Assembly (NCBI GenBank): GCA_963788935.1
Contig: CAWBIM010000017.1
Span: 248,001 to 312,000 of the forward strand
DNA: 64,000 nt
Source: JAOPZW01 sp963788935
GTDB lineage: Bacteria > Actinomycetota > Thermoleophilia > Solirubrobacterales > Solirubrobacteraceae
Direction: 5' to 3'
Made by a program: the position numbers and the translations under genes. A model generated the notes under the pieces. It saw nothing but the letters and a program-made list of their open reading frames with translations. It ran no database searches and was not told where the DNA came from. Of the stretch, positions 1 through 9,291 are shown piece after piece. How positions within the stretch are numbered: position 1 is the stretch's first letter; the number at the start of each line of letters is the position of its first letter.

Positions 1-483
1 CTCGACGGCCTCGATCGTCGCGACGCGCTTGATCTCGACGGCGATCCAGCCGTCCTCGGGGTCGCGGCACATGAGGTCCACGGGCCCGATGTCGGTCGGC
101 CACTCGCGCCGCACGAGCCGGAACCCCTCGCCGCAGTTCTCGGGCGCCGCGGCCAGCGCCTCCTGGAGGTCACGCTCGACCCCGTCCTTCTCGAGCGCGG
201 CGGCCTCGCCCATGTCGTGCGTGACGTCCGAGATCACCTCGGCGATGCGGATGTCCAGCCGGTCCTCGGTCGCCCCGGCGCGCTTGCGGACGACGATCGC
301 GTCCGCGGTCTCCTCGATCACGGTGGGCGGGGTCATCCAGTTCTGCGGCTTGTAGCCGCCGGTGTCGGCGTGGACCATCACCGAGCCGTCGGACTTGATC
401 ATCAGGAGCCGCAGCGCCTCGGGCAGGACGGCCTGCAGGCGGCCGGAGTAGCGGACTTCGCAGCGGGCGACGATGAGGCGCAC
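1..483 (-). CDS. nucS: Mismatch-specific endonuclease NucS/EndoMS (partial)
   Basis: This gene runs off the left edge; its GTG start is at 481-483 and 161 codons are visible. The N-terminus has the NucS signature (VRLIVARCEVRYSGRL, then a KPQNWM block). The start of the nuclease domain is present: GPVDL with Asp136 and AVEIKR with Glu150 and Lys152, spaced as the D-E-K catalytic residues of NucS. NucS replaces MutS/MutL in Actinobacteria and archaea, cutting both strands at mismatches and acting with the beta clamp. The clamp-binding C-terminus would lie outside the window. The family assignment is secure. Confidence 0.93.
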   Translation of the reverse strand, partial: MRLIVARCEVRYSGRLQAVLPEALRLLMIKSDGSVMVHADTGGYKPQNWMTPPTVIEETADAIVVRKRAGATEDRLDIRIAEVISDVTHDMGEAAALEKDGVERDLQEALAAAPENCGEGFRLVRREWPTDIGPVDLMCRDPEDGWIAVEIKRVATIEAVE

Positions 484-581
484 GGGACGGGCACCCTACC
501 CCGCCCGGCGGACGCCCGGAGATTCGTTCGCCGGCGAATCGATCGCGCGCCGCCCCGCGGCGGCGCTACGGTCGGGCGCCT

Positions 582-1583
582 GTGATCCGCATCGAGTTCA
601 CCGACGACGACGTCGCCCGCACGCGGCTCGCGCTCAGCCCGCTGTGGGAGCTGGCCGCCGCCCTGTTCACCCTCCATCGCGACGAGATCCCGGTCGAGCA
701 CGCGGCGTGGGCCGAGCGCACGCGGGCCGCGATGGCCGAGGCCGACCTCGGGCCACTCGATCCGTCCGTCGCCTACCGGCACCGGTGCCCCGACTTCATG
801 GCGCCGATCCCGTCCGACCCGCTGGCGGACGTCGAGGACGAGATCGAGCGCGTCCGCGCGACCGACCCCGCGCTCATGGCCGCCGACATCGCCGAGTGCT
901 GGCCCGAAGGCCCGCCGCCGCCGTGGGATCGCTTCGCCCGCTCCCCGCGGGAGATGGCCGACCGGCTCGCGGACGCGCTGCACGCCTTCTGGCGGATCGC
1001 GCTGGCCGACGACTGGCCCCGGCTGCGCGCCGTCCTCGAGGGCGAGGTGCTCGGGCGCGCCCGCTCGCTCGCGACCGCCGGGCCCGCGGCCGTCCTCGAC
1101 GAGATCCACCCGCGCGTGCGCTGGCGGGCGCCGGTCCTCGAGCTCCACAAGGGCGACGGCGGCCCGCACAACCTCGAGCTCCAGGGCCGCCCGCTCGTCC
1201 TGATCCCGCTCGTCTTCGAGCAGAGCGTCCTCGTCGGCACCCCGGCGGCCGGCAACGCGATCGCGGTCGGCTACCAGGCGCGCGGCGCCGCCACGCTGTG
1301 GGAGCCGGCCGACGACGCGGGGGCCGACGAGCGCCTCGAGCTGCTGCTCGGCCACGGGCGCGCGGCCGTGCTGCGCGCCCTCGGGCGACCGGCGACGACG
1401 ACCGAGCTCGCGGCCCGTCTGCACTACGCGCCGAGCACGGTCTCGGCGCACCTCGACGTCCTCTCGCGTGCCGGCCTGGTCGAGCGCCACCGCGTGCGGC
1501 GCAGCGTCTTCTACGGCCTGAACGCCACCGGGTCCTCGCTCGTGGCGCTGCTGACCGAGATCCCCGAGACGCTCAGCGCCTGA
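582..1583 (+). CDS. ArsR-type regulator with DUF5937-like N-terminal domain
   Basis: This is a 333-residue protein with a GTG start. Residues about 255-325 form a winged helix-turn-helix of the ArsR type (RAAVLRALGRPATTTELAARL, then an STVSAHLDVLSRAGLVERHR recognition block and a wing). The long N-terminal part resembles the DUF5937 domain found in actinobacterial ArsR-like regulators and probably senses a ligand, which is unknown. It is divergent from nucS. Being a DNA-binding transcription factor is well supported, but its targets are not. Confidence 0.8.
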   Translation: MIRIEFTDDDVARTRLALSPLWELAAALFTLHRDEIPVEHAAWAERTRAAMAEADLGPLDPSVAYRHRCPDFMAPIPSDPLADVEDEIERVRATDPALMAADIAECWPEGPPPPWDRFARSPREMADRLADALHAFWRIALADDWPRLRAVLEGEVLGRARSLATAGPAAVLDEIHPRVRWRAPVLELHKGDGGPHNLELQGRPLVLIPLVFEQSVLVGTPAAGNAIAVGYQARGAATLWEPADDAGADERLELLLGHGRAAVLRALGRPATTTELAARLHYAPSTVSAHLDVLSRAGLVERHRVRRSVFYGLNATGSSLVALLTEIPETLSA

Positions 1584-1645
1584 CCGACGATCCGGAGTTC
1601 TCCGAATCGATCGAGCCGGGGCGCGGCGCGCGGGAGGCTGGGGGC

Positions 1646-1846
1646 ATGGTCATCCATCCCGAGCTCCTGCGGGCCTACGGCACGGCCCGCACCGCCGACG
1701 CCCGCGCCGCCGCCCGCCGCGTCACCGGCGACGCCGCGGCCGAGACGATCGTCCGCCCCCGCCGCCGGTCGCTCGCTGCCACACTCGCCCGATGCGTCAC
1801 AACCCGGCCTTCGCGCAGACCGACCCCGACGTCGTCCGCACGCTGA
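1646..1846 (+). CDS. Small hypothetical protein
   Basis: This 66-codon ATG frame begins MVIHPELLRAYGTARTADARAAARR. The start resembles the very short, Ala/Arg-rich actinobacterial proteins that open with M-x-HPEL and a helical stretch. Its last 18 codons overlap the start of the PaiB-like gene in another frame, so the true end is uncertain. A purine-rich stretch (GGGAGG) precedes the ATG. No function can be assigned, and a chance frame is possible. Confidence 0.35.
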   Translation: MVIHPELLRAYGTARTADARAAARRVTGDAAAETIVRPRRRSLAATLARCVTTRPSRRPTPTSSAR

Positions 1847-2406
1847 TCGCCGAGAACCCGTGGGCCACGATCGTCAGCCAGGCGAACGGCGAGCTCGTCG
1901 CATCGCACTACCCGATCCTCCTCGACGACGCGGCCGAGGACCTCACGATCCTGACCCACGTCGGCCGCCCCGACGAGCGCAACCACCGGTTCGGCAGCGA
2001 GGAGGTGCTGCTCATCGTCGCCGGGCCGCACGGCTACATCTCGCCGAGCTGGTATGTGGAGGGCGCAACCCCCGCGCCGACGTGGAACTTCAGCGTCGCG
2101 CACTGCTACGGCGTGCCGGAGATCCTCGAGCCGGACGAGAACCTCCGCGTCCTCACGCGCCTCGTCGACCACTTCGAGCGCCATGTCGAGCACCCGCTGC
2201 CGCTCGACCAGGAGATCGGCGCCCGCATCGCCCGCGGCACCGTCGGCCTGCGCCTGCCGATCACCCGCTTCGTGTGCAAGGTGAAGATGAGCCAGGACAA
2301 GGACCCGGTCTCCCAGCGCCAGGTCCTCGACGAGCTCCGCGGTGATGGCCCGTACGCCAGCGCGGCGCTCGCCGACGACATGGCGCGGGCGCTCGGCCGC
2401 GCCTGA
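1792..2406 (+). CDS. PaiB-family FMN-binding negative regulator
   Basis: This is a 204-residue protein of the PaiB/FMN-binding split-barrel family. It shows the family landmarks: an N-terminal ENPWATIVSQANGELVASHYP block, GPHGYISPSWY, PTWNFSVAHCYG, and the closing KMSQDKDPVSQRQVLDEL. PaiB was first described in Bacillus as a repressor of sporulation and protease genes, but many homologues are probably flavin- or heme-binding enzymes rather than DNA-binding proteins. The gene is convergent with the CocE-like hydrolase, only 14 bp away. Confidence 0.88.
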   Translation: MRHNPAFAQTDPDVVRTLIAENPWATIVSQANGELVASHYPILLDDAAEDLTILTHVGRPDERNHRFGSEEVLLIVAGPHGYISPSWYVEGATPAPTWNFSVAHCYGVPEILEPDENLRVLTRLVDHFERHVEHPLPLDQEIGARIARGTVGLRLPITRFVCKVKMSQDKDPVSQRQVLDELRGDGPYASAALADDMARALGRA

Positions 2407-2420
2407 CGCCGCTGCGCGAC

Positions 2421-4451
2421 TCAGACGAGGTCGCGCGGGATGGTCTTGCGCCACTCCGCGCTGTGGACCACGCGACCGTCCTCGAAGGCCTCGAGCGCGT
2501 TCGTGACGATGAAGGCCTCTGCCGTCGCCGAAAGCGTGCTCATCGTCTCCACGCGCGTGCGCCAGCCGCCGCGCGCGATCTCGATCGTGCGCTCGCACGT
2601 CGTGCGCGCCGACAGCGGATCGCCCTCGACGATGCGGTAGACGTCGCGGCCGCGCTCGGCGTACTCGAGCCCCGAGTCGCGGAAGCGCACGGCGGGGAAG
2701 TAGCCGAGGTCGTTGACGACCTCGATCGCGCCGCTCGCGACGTCGCGCGTGACCGTGCGGCCCGCGCCGCCGGCCGGGCCGAGCACCTCGTGGGCGGGGA
2801 CCTCGGCGACCTCGACCCGCGCGAAGTGCGACGGGGGCGGCGGGCCGTCGTCCGGCGCCACCCGCACGGGCAGGTGCAGCGCGCTGTCCGCGGTCGCGAT
2901 CTCGAGGGTCACCGGCTCGGGCGAGGGCCAGGCCCAGGGCCAGTACGTCGGCGAGAGCGCGAGCCGCAGGCGGTGGCCGGCCGGGAGCGCGTAGGCGATC
3001 GCGCGCAACTCGACGGTGACCGGGTACCGGCGGCCCGGCACGAGCGGCGCGGGATCCTCGTGCCCGGAGCGGTGGGTGAGGTTGAGCAGCCCGGTCGTGA
3101 TGAGGGTCGACGCCCCGTCGGGCCAGACGTCGCACAGGCGCGCCGCGACCAGCGCACGCGGGCGGTCGGCGGCGACGGTCAGCCGCAGCTCGGGGGCCCC
3201 GAGGAGCTCGAGGCGCTCGCCGAGCGGCGCGGTGTCGAACGTCAGCGAGCGGCCGTCGTCGGCCCGCTGGTCGTCGGGGTGGTCGCTCGGTCCGCCCCAC
3301 GGGCACCACGGCCCGGCGTCGACCCCGGCCGCCTCGGTGCCGCGGACCAGGAGCGTCGCGGCGGCGGCCGGCTCAGGCTCGCCCAGCCGCCCGTCGCCGA
3401 GCGCGAGGCGCCGGTCCTCCACCGCCGGGGTCGGCCATCCGGGCTCGGCGATCCAGCGGCCCGGGCGCACCGCGTGGCTCGCCGCCGGGCGGACCGCGTC
3501 CTGCATCCACACCCGCAGGCCCGGCTCGTCGTCGATGCCGTTCGCCTCGCCCTTGAGCCAGCGGTCCCACCAGCGCACGGCCTCCGCCAGGAACCCGATC
3601 GCCGGGCCCGGGTCGCCGTCGTGCGGGTAGGTGTGCGCCCACGGGCCGATCAGGCCCTTGTGGATGCCGGGGTGCGCGGCGAGGACGCGGAGGATCGCGC
3701 TGCGGTACGCGTCGGCCCAGCCGCCGACCATGTACACGGGGCAGGCGATGGCCGCCGGGTCCTCGCCCACCGAGCCGTGCTTCCAGTAGGCGTCCCGCCG
3801 CTGGTGCGCGAGCCACGCCTCGACGAAGGGCGGCGTCCGGCGCATCCGCTCGATCCACGCCTCACGCCATCCCTCCCCGACGACGGCCGGGTCCGGCGGG
3901 CGCGCGTTGTAGGCGAGCATCGTCGACGCCCACGGGAGCATGTCCCACGCCAGCACGCAGCCGCCCATGTAGTGGACGTCGTCGGCGTAGCGGTCGTCGG
4001 TCGAGGCGACGCTGATCACCGCCCCCAGCTCGGGCGGGCGCAGCGCCGCGAGCTGCAGGCCGTTGAAGCCGCCCCACGACTTGCCGATGACGCCGACCCG
4101 GCCCGTGCACCAGGGCCGGCTCGCGAGCCAGCGCAGCACGGCGAGCCCGTCCTCGAGCTCGCGGGCGAGGTACTCGTCCTCGAGCGTTCCGTCCGAGTCG
4201 CCCGAGCCGCGCAGGTCGACGCGCACCGCGGCGTAGCCGTGCCCGGCGAAGTACCCGTGCATGCGCGCGTCGCGCACGACGGTCGCGTCGTTCTTGCGGT
4301 ACGGGATGTACTCGAGGACGGCGGGCACCGGCTCGTCCTCGGCGCCATCCGGCAGCCACAGGCGCGCCGCCAGGCGGCAGCCGTCGGGCATCGGGATCCA
4401 GACGTGGTCCACGCGCCGGACGCGGCGGGGAAGGTCGGCCACCGTCTCCAT
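2421..4451 (-). CDS. CocE/NonD family hydrolase (S15-like)
   Basis: This is a 676-residue alpha/beta hydrolase of the CocE/NonD, X-Pro dipeptidyl-peptidase (S15) superfamily. The nucleophile elbow GKSWGG places Ser125. The acid is Asp247 in GGWADAY and the histidine is His273 in GPWAHTYP. A C-terminal jelly-roll domain (about 430-670) follows. Such enzymes hydrolyse esters or amides, including cocaine and glutaryl-7-ACA; the substrate here is unknown. I chose the ATG at 4451 because the family homology begins just after it. No signal peptide is seen, so it is probably cytoplasmic. It is divergent from the solute-binding protein, 47 bp away. Confidence 0.9.
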   Translation of the reverse strand: METVADLPRRVRRVDHVWIPMPDGCRLAARLWLPDGAEDEPVPAVLEYIPYRKNDATVVRDARMHGYFAGHGYAAVRVDLRGSGDSDGTLEDEYLARELEDGLAVLRWLASRPWCTGRVGVIGKSWGGFNGLQLAALRPPELGAVISVASTDDRYADDVHYMGGCVLAWDMLPWASTMLAYNARPPDPAVVGEGWREAWIERMRRTPPFVEAWLAHQRRDAYWKHGSVGEDPAAIACPVYMVGGWADAYRSAILRVLAAHPGIHKGLIGPWAHTYPHDGDPGPAIGFLAEAVRWWDRWLKGEANGIDDEPGLRVWMQDAVRPAASHAVRPGRWIAEPGWPTPAVEDRRLALGDGRLGEPEPAAAATLLVRGTEAAGVDAGPWCPWGGPSDHPDDQRADDGRSLTFDTAPLGERLELLGAPELRLTVAADRPRALVAARLCDVWPDGASTLITTGLLNLTHRSGHEDPAPLVPGRRYPVTVELRAIAYALPAGHRLRLALSPTYWPWAWPSPEPVTLEIATADSALHLPVRVAPDDGPPPPSHFARVEVAEVPAHEVLGPAGGAGRTVTRDVASGAIEVVNDLGYFPAVRFRDSGLEYAERGRDVYRIVEGDPLSARTTCERTIEIARGGWRTRVETMSTLSATAEAFIVTNALEAFEDGRVVHSAEWRKTIPRDLV

Positions 4452-4498
4452 CGGACGGGCGATGTTGCCACGCCCGCGGGCGGGGGTAGGTCCAGGCC

Positions 4499-6094
4499 AT
4501 GGGTGGAGACGACGGGTCGCTGACCCGGCGCGAGGCGCTGCGCGGCGCCCTCGCGGGCGGCGCGGCGATCGGGGCGGGATCACTCCTCGCCGCGTGCGGC
4601 GGCGGCGGCGCGAAGACCGCGCCCGCCGGGGGCGCCGAGGCGACGAACCTGCGCCACGGCGGGACGCTCCGCGTGGGCGCCACAGGCGGCGGCCCGAAGG
4701 ACACGATCGACGCGCACCTCCCCACCGGCGACCCCGACGCCATGCGCGTGTGCCAGCTCTACGAGCCGCTCGCCATGCGCACGCCGGACTTCTCGCGCCT
4801 CGAGATGATCCTCGCGGAGTCGATCGAGCCCGACGGCCGCCAGGCCGACTCGTGGACCGTGCGCCTCCGCGACGGCGTCGTCTTCCACGACGGGCGCCCG
4901 CTGCGCGCCGAGGACGTGATCTTCTCGCTGCGGCGCATCGTCGACCCGAAGGACCCGAAGGTGGGCGCCTCGCTCATCGGCGACATCGACGTCGCGCGCA
5001 TGCGCAAGCTCGACGCCCGCACCGTGCGGATCCCGCTCAAGCGCCCGAACGCGACGTTCCCCGACGCGGTCGGCGTCTACAACAACGGGATCGTCCCGAC
5101 CGACTACGACCCGAAGCAGCCGGTGGGCACGGGGCCGTTCAAGTTCAAGAGCTTCGCGCCGGGCGAGCAGAGCACCTTCGTGCGCAACCCGCGCTACTGG
5201 CGCGAGGGCCAGCCGCTCGTCGACGAGCTCGTGATCGTCGATTTCACCCAGGACACGGCGAAGGTCAATGCGCTGCTCAGCGGCCAGGTGCAGGTCATCG
5301 ACAGCCTCCCGGCGGCGCAGCTGGCCCAGGTGAAGGCGAACTCGGCGCTGCGCGTGGTCACCTCGCCGACCGGGCTCTGGCAGCCGTTCACGATGCGCGC
5401 CGACCAGAAGCCGTTCGACGACGTGCGCGTCCGCCAGGCGTTCCGGCTGATCGTCGACCGCCCACAGATGGTCGAGCAGGTGCTCGCGGGGCAGGGCCGC
5501 GTCGCCAACGACCTGTACTCACCCTACGACCCGTGCTTCGACCAGGGGCTGCCCCAGCGCAAGCAGGATCTCGAGCAGGCGAAGTCCCTGCTGAAGGCCG
5601 CCGGCCAGGCCGACATGCGCATCGAGCTCGTCACCGCCCCGGTGTTCGCGGGCATCGTCGAGGCCGCGACCGTCTTCGCCGAGCAGGCGAAGGGCGCGGG
5701 CGTCGACGTCCGCGTCCGCAAGGTCGACTCCGGCACCTACTTCGGGGACAACTACCTCAAGTGGACGTTCGCTCAGGACTTCTGGGGCACGCGCACCTAC
5801 CTCGTCCAGGTCGCCCAGGGCAACCTCCCGGACTCGCCCTTCGACGAGACCCACTGGCGCGACCCGCAGTTCGAGAAGCTGATCGGCCAGGCGCAGGCCG
5901 AGCTCGACGAGGGCCGGCGCTGCGAGCTGCTCGGCGAGGCGCAGCGCATCCAGCACGACCGCGGCGCGTACATCATCTGGGGCTTCTCGAACCAGATCGA
6001 CGCCCACACCGCCAAGGTCGGCGGCATCGTGCCCGCGAAGTCGGGTCTCGCGCTCGGCAGCTACCACCTGCGCGGCGCGGGCTACGCCGCCTAG
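4499..6094 (+). CDS. ABC transporter substrate-binding lipoprotein, SBP family 5
   Basis: This is a 531-residue extracytoplasmic solute-binding protein. Arg10-Arg11 begin a Tat signal (SLTRREALRGALAGG) ending in a lipobox with Cys33 (LLAACGGG), so it should be exported folded and lipid-anchored. The SBP_bac_5 hallmarks are present: the early GTLRVGATGG strand, RLRDGVVFHDGRPLRAEDV, and GTGPFKFKSFAPGEQ. The family binds oligopeptides, nickel or glycosides. No permease or ATPase gene is adjacent, so the partner transporter is elsewhere or absent. The ligand cannot be told from sequence. Confidence 0.92.
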   Translation: MGGDDGSLTRREALRGALAGGAAIGAGSLLAACGGGGAKTAPAGGAEATNLRHGGTLRVGATGGGPKDTIDAHLPTGDPDAMRVCQLYEPLAMRTPDFSRLEMILAESIEPDGRQADSWTVRLRDGVVFHDGRPLRAEDVIFSLRRIVDPKDPKVGASLIGDIDVARMRKLDARTVRIPLKRPNATFPDAVGVYNNGIVPTDYDPKQPVGTGPFKFKSFAPGEQSTFVRNPRYWREGQPLVDELVIVDFTQDTAKVNALLSGQVQVIDSLPAAQLAQVKANSALRVVTSPTGLWQPFTMRADQKPFDDVRVRQAFRLIVDRPQMVEQVLAGQGRVANDLYSPYDPCFDQGLPQRKQDLEQAKSLLKAAGQADMRIELVTAPVFAGIVEAATVFAEQAKGAGVDVRVRKVDSGTYFGDNYLKWTFAQDFWGTRTYLVQVAQGNLPDSPFDETHWRDPQFEKLIGQAQAELDEGRRCELLGEAQRIQHDRGAYIIWGFSNQIDAHTAKVGGIVPAKSGLALGSYHLRGAGYAA

Positions 6095-6200
6095 TCCGCC
6101 TATAAGCAGATCTGATCCCAGCACTCACAGACGATCGTTTGCGCTGATGGCTCATGCGCGGCACCATGGTTCCAGGCACGAAACACAAGGAGCCGAGCGC

Positions 6201-6548
6201 ATGACTTCCACCACCACCACCACCGACTCGTCGATCACCATCCGCCTCGCGACCGAGGACGACATGCTCGCCCTGCGCCGCCTCGCCCAGCTCGACGGCG
6301 CCCGCCTGCCCGAGGGCGAGCTGCTCCTCGCCGAGGCCGAGGGCGAGATCCGCGCGGCGCTGCGCGTCCCCGACAGCGCCTACGTCGCCGACCCGTTCTA
6401 CCCGTCCGCGGAGCTCGTCGGGATGCTCGACACCCGCGCGAAGCGCATCCGCCGCCAGGAGATCTCGCGCGCCGAGCGCATCCGCACGCGGTTCTCGCTG
6501 TGGAGCACGCTGTACCAGCGGGCCGCCGAGACGCGGCCGATGCTCTAG
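6201..6548 (+). CDS. Conserved short hypothetical protein (GNAT-like N-terminal segment)
   Basis: This is a 115-residue protein. I chose the ATG at 6201 because AAGGAG lies about eight bases upstream; an ATG at 6147 lacks this. After a Thr-rich start, ITIRLATEDDMLALRRLAQLDG and EGEIRAALRV look like the first strands of a GNAT acetyltransferase. However, the acetyl-CoA loop is absent and the protein ends in a basic helix. Similar short proteins with ADPFxP blocks occur, to my recollection, across actinobacteria. The function is unknown. Its stop overlaps that of the convergent oxidoreductase. Confidence 0.7.
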   Translation: MTSTTTTTDSSITIRLATEDDMLALRRLAQLDGARLPEGELLLAEAEGEIRAALRVPDSAYVADPFYPSAELVGMLDTRAKRIRRQEISRAERIRTRFSLWSTLYQRAAETRPML

Positions 6549-7666
6549 TCGGAGCCCAGGAGACCGCCCGAGCCGGCCGTGCGCAGCGCACGGTCGGCGA
6601 CCCGGGCGCCGAGGGCGAAGCGCGGGTCGGGCGGCTCGTCACCCGCCAGCCACGCCTCGACCCGCTCGGCCAGCGCCGGGCCGTGCTTGAAGCCGTGGCC
6701 CGATCCGCCGCCGAGCAGCCACACCCGGCCGTCGTGGTCGGGGTGCGGCGCGATCAGGAAGCGCGTGTCCGCCGTCAGCTCGTAGTGGCAGACCCGCGTG
6801 CCGATGAGCGGCGCGTGCGCGAGCGCGGGGAAGTGGCGGGCGAGGATCTCGCGCGCGCGGCGCTCGTGCTCGGGCACCGGGACGCGGTCGCCGTCGACGT
6901 CGAAGCCGTCGGGGCCCTCGCGGTCCGAGCACACCTTCACGCCGCGGCCGTCGACGTCGCCGACGCCGTAGGCGGCGGCCGCGTAGTCGACCCACGTCGG
7001 CACGCCGGGCGTCCGCCACGCCGCGCTCGCCCCGAAGTAGAAGACGTCCTGCTGGGTGATCCGCAGGTCGACGAGGTCCCGCGAACAGCCGCGGCAGCCA
7101 CGCGCCGCAGGCCCAGACGACGCGGTCGGCCTCGAGCCGCCGGCCGTCGTCGAGCACGACCGCCGCACCGTCGGGGCGCGCCTCGCTCAGCTCGAGCGTC
7201 GCCCCGGCCCGCACCGCCTGCTCGGCCAGCGTGCGGGTCGCGTCGCGCGCCTTCAGGACGCCGGCCTCGGGCTCCCACAGCCCCCAGGCGATGTCGTCGC
7301 CGGCGAAGCTCGGGAAGCAGCCCGCCGGATCGATCCGCGAGCAGGGGATCCGAGCGCCCGCATCGTCTGCTCGCTCGCCGCCTCCCAGCCGTCGTCGTCG
7401 TGCGCGAGCCAGAGCACGCCCGAGGGGACGACGAGCGCCGGGTCGATCTCGTGCCACAGCGCCCAGGCCCGGCGCGCGGACGCCGTGTGCCACTCGTCCT
7501 CGCCGTGCCCGCAGCGGATGATCCGCGACTCGTCGCCCGACCCGGACCGGACGTGACCGGGGGCGACGCGCTCGACGAGCGTGACGTCCCAGTCCCCGAG
7601 CGCGCACCGGCGCGCGAGTGACGCGCCGAAGACCCCGGCGCCGACGACGATCAGTGAGCGATCCAC
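6545..7666 (-). pseudogene. FAD-dependent amine oxidase (sarcosine oxidase-like), two frameshifts
   Basis: The GTG start at 7666 is followed by the dinucleotide-binding motif LIVVGAGVFGASLARR. The product continues as a DAO-family oxidoreductase resembling monomeric sarcosine/N-methyltryptophan oxidase: DESRIIRCGH, VVWACGAWLPRLF, and a C-terminal GGGSGHGFKHGP that would contact the flavin. The frame breaks near 7350 (one base seems missing) and near 7080 (one extra base in a CCC/GCG stretch). The shifts cancel, leaving exactly 374 codons, which points to sequence error more than decay. The 37-bp gap to the divergent aldehyde dehydrogenase suggests joint amine/aldehyde oxidation. Confidence 0.8.
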
Positions 7667-7703
7667 GGCCGGCGACGTTACCCGAGCGGGTACCGTGCGG
7701 GCC

Positions 7704-9284
7704 ATGTCCACGACCGCTCCCGCCACCCGCACCGTCGCCTCGATCGTCAACGGACAGGCCGCCACCGAGGCCCCCGGCGGGACCGCGACCTCGCGCAACC
7801 CGGCGAACACCGAGGACGTCGTCGCGGAGGTCCGCCTCGGCGACGCGTCGACCCTCGTCGCCGCCTGCGAGGCCGCACGCGAGGCCCAGCGCGAGTGGGC
7901 CGCGGTCCCCGCGCCGATCCGCGGCCGCGCCATCCAGCAGATCGGCCGCCTCGTCGAGGAGAACAAGGAGGCGCTGGCGCGCATCGTCACGCGCGAGATC
8001 GGCAAGCCCTACCCGGAGTCGCTCGGCGAGGTCCAGGAGATCGTCGACACCTGCGACTTCTTCCTCGGCGAGGGGCGCCGCCTCTACGGCCAGACCGTCC
8101 CGAGCGAGATGCCCGACAAGCAGCTCTTCACGTTCCGGGTCCCGGTCGGCGTCGCGACGATCGTCACCGCCGGCAACTTCCCGGTCGCGGTGCCGTCCTG
8201 GTACCTCGTCCCCGCGCTGCTGTGCGGCAACGCGGTCGTGTGGAAGCCGGCCGAGTACACGCCCGCGATCGGCCAGGCGTTCGCGGACCTGTTCCTCCAC
8301 GGCGGCCTCCCGGACGGCGTCCTGAACCTCGTGATCGCCGACGGCCCGCAGACGTTCGCCGGCCTCGAGCAGGCGCTCGAGCGCAAGCTCGTCGACAAGG
8401 TCGGCTTCACCGGCTCGAGCGCGGTCGGGGCGCGGATCGGCGAGCTCTGCGGTCGCCACGTCCAGTCGCCCTGCCTGGAGCTCGGCGGCAAGAACCCGCT
8501 CGTCGTGATGGACGACGCCGACCTCGACCTCGCCGTCGAGGGCGCGCTCTTCAGCGGCTTCGGCACCGCCGGCCAGCGCTGCACGTCGCTCGGCACCGCG
8601 ATCGTCCACGACGCCGTGCACGACGAGTTCCTCGCGCGGCTGACGCGCGCCGTCGAGCAGGCGCCGGTCGGCGACCCGACGCGCGACGTCCTCTACGGGC
8701 CGATGATCCACGAACGCTTCCTGCGCAAGTTCGAGGACGAGGCGCTCGGCCTGATCCGCGACCACCACACGGTGGGCGGCTCGACCGGCACCGGGCGCAT
8801 CACGGCCGAGAACCCGCGCGAGGGCTTCGTCGGCGACGACCCCGAGCGCGGCCTGTTCTGCCACCCGACCATCGTGAGCGGCGTGACCATCGACGACGAG
8901 ATCGCCAACACGGAGACGTTCGGCCCGATCGTCGGCGTCGCGCGGTTCGGCGACTTCGACGAGGCCGTCGCGCTGGCCAACGCCCACGGCTACGGCCTCA
9001 GCTCGGCGATCTACACGACGAACCCCAAGCACGCCTTCCGGTTCCGCGAGCGCGTCTCGGCGGGCATGGTCAGCGTCAACAACTCGACGAGCGGCGCCGA
9101 GGCGCACCTGCCCTTCGGGGGCAACGGGCGCTCGGGCAACGGCTCGCGCCAGTCGGGCATCTGGGTCCTCGACCAGTTCACCCGCTGGCAGTCGATGAAC
9201 TGGGACTACGCCGGCAAGCTGCAGAAGGCGCAGATGGACGTCGCCGACGTCGACGCCGACCTGTCGTTCCGCCTCCCCGACTGA
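7704..9284 (+). CDS. NAD(P)-dependent aldehyde dehydrogenase
   Basis: This is a 526-residue enzyme of the aldehyde dehydrogenase superfamily, oxidising an aldehyde to the acid. Visible active-site residues are Asn158 (TAGNFP), Glu259 (LELGGKN) and Cys293 (GQRCTS). GSSAVGARIGELC supplies the nucleotide-binding loop. The start is the ATG at 7704. The overall pattern is closest to semialdehyde-type dehydrogenases, but the substrate is not determined. Its divergence from an amine oxidase is consistent with clearing the aldehyde that an oxidase would release; that link is inference. Confidence 0.92.
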   Translation: MSTTAPATRTVASIVNGQAATEAPGGTATSRNPANTEDVVAEVRLGDASTLVAACEAAREAQREWAAVPAPIRGRAIQQIGRLVEENKEALARIVTREIGKPYPESLGEVQEIVDTCDFFLGEGRRLYGQTVPSEMPDKQLFTFRVPVGVATIVTAGNFPVAVPSWYLVPALLCGNAVVWKPAEYTPAIGQAFADLFLHGGLPDGVLNLVIADGPQTFAGLEQALERKLVDKVGFTGSSAVGARIGELCGRHVQSPCLELGGKNPLVVMDDADLDLAVEGALFSGFGTAGQRCTSLGTAIVHDAVHDEFLARLTRAVEQAPVGDPTRDVLYGPMIHERFLRKFEDEALGLIRDHHTVGGSTGTGRITAENPREGFVGDDPERGLFCHPTIVSGVTIDDEIANTETFGPIVGVARFGDFDEAVALANAHGYGLSSAIYTTNPKHAFRFRERVSAGMVSVNNSTSGAEAHLPFGGNGRSGNGSRQSGIWVLDQFTRWQSMNWDYAGKLQKAQMDVADVDADLSFRLPD

Positions 9285-9291
9285 CCGCGCG

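Noticed and set aside
2463..4523. A 686-codon plus-strand open frame opposite the CocE-like hydrolase
   Set aside because: The composition is low-complexity Arg/Gly/Ala/Val, whereas the minus strand carries all catalytic motifs of a hydrolase.
6639..9107. An 822-codon minus-strand frame across the aldehyde dehydrogenase
   Set aside because: Most of it is antisense to a complete dehydrogenase; only its end coincides with a real oxidoreductase fragment.
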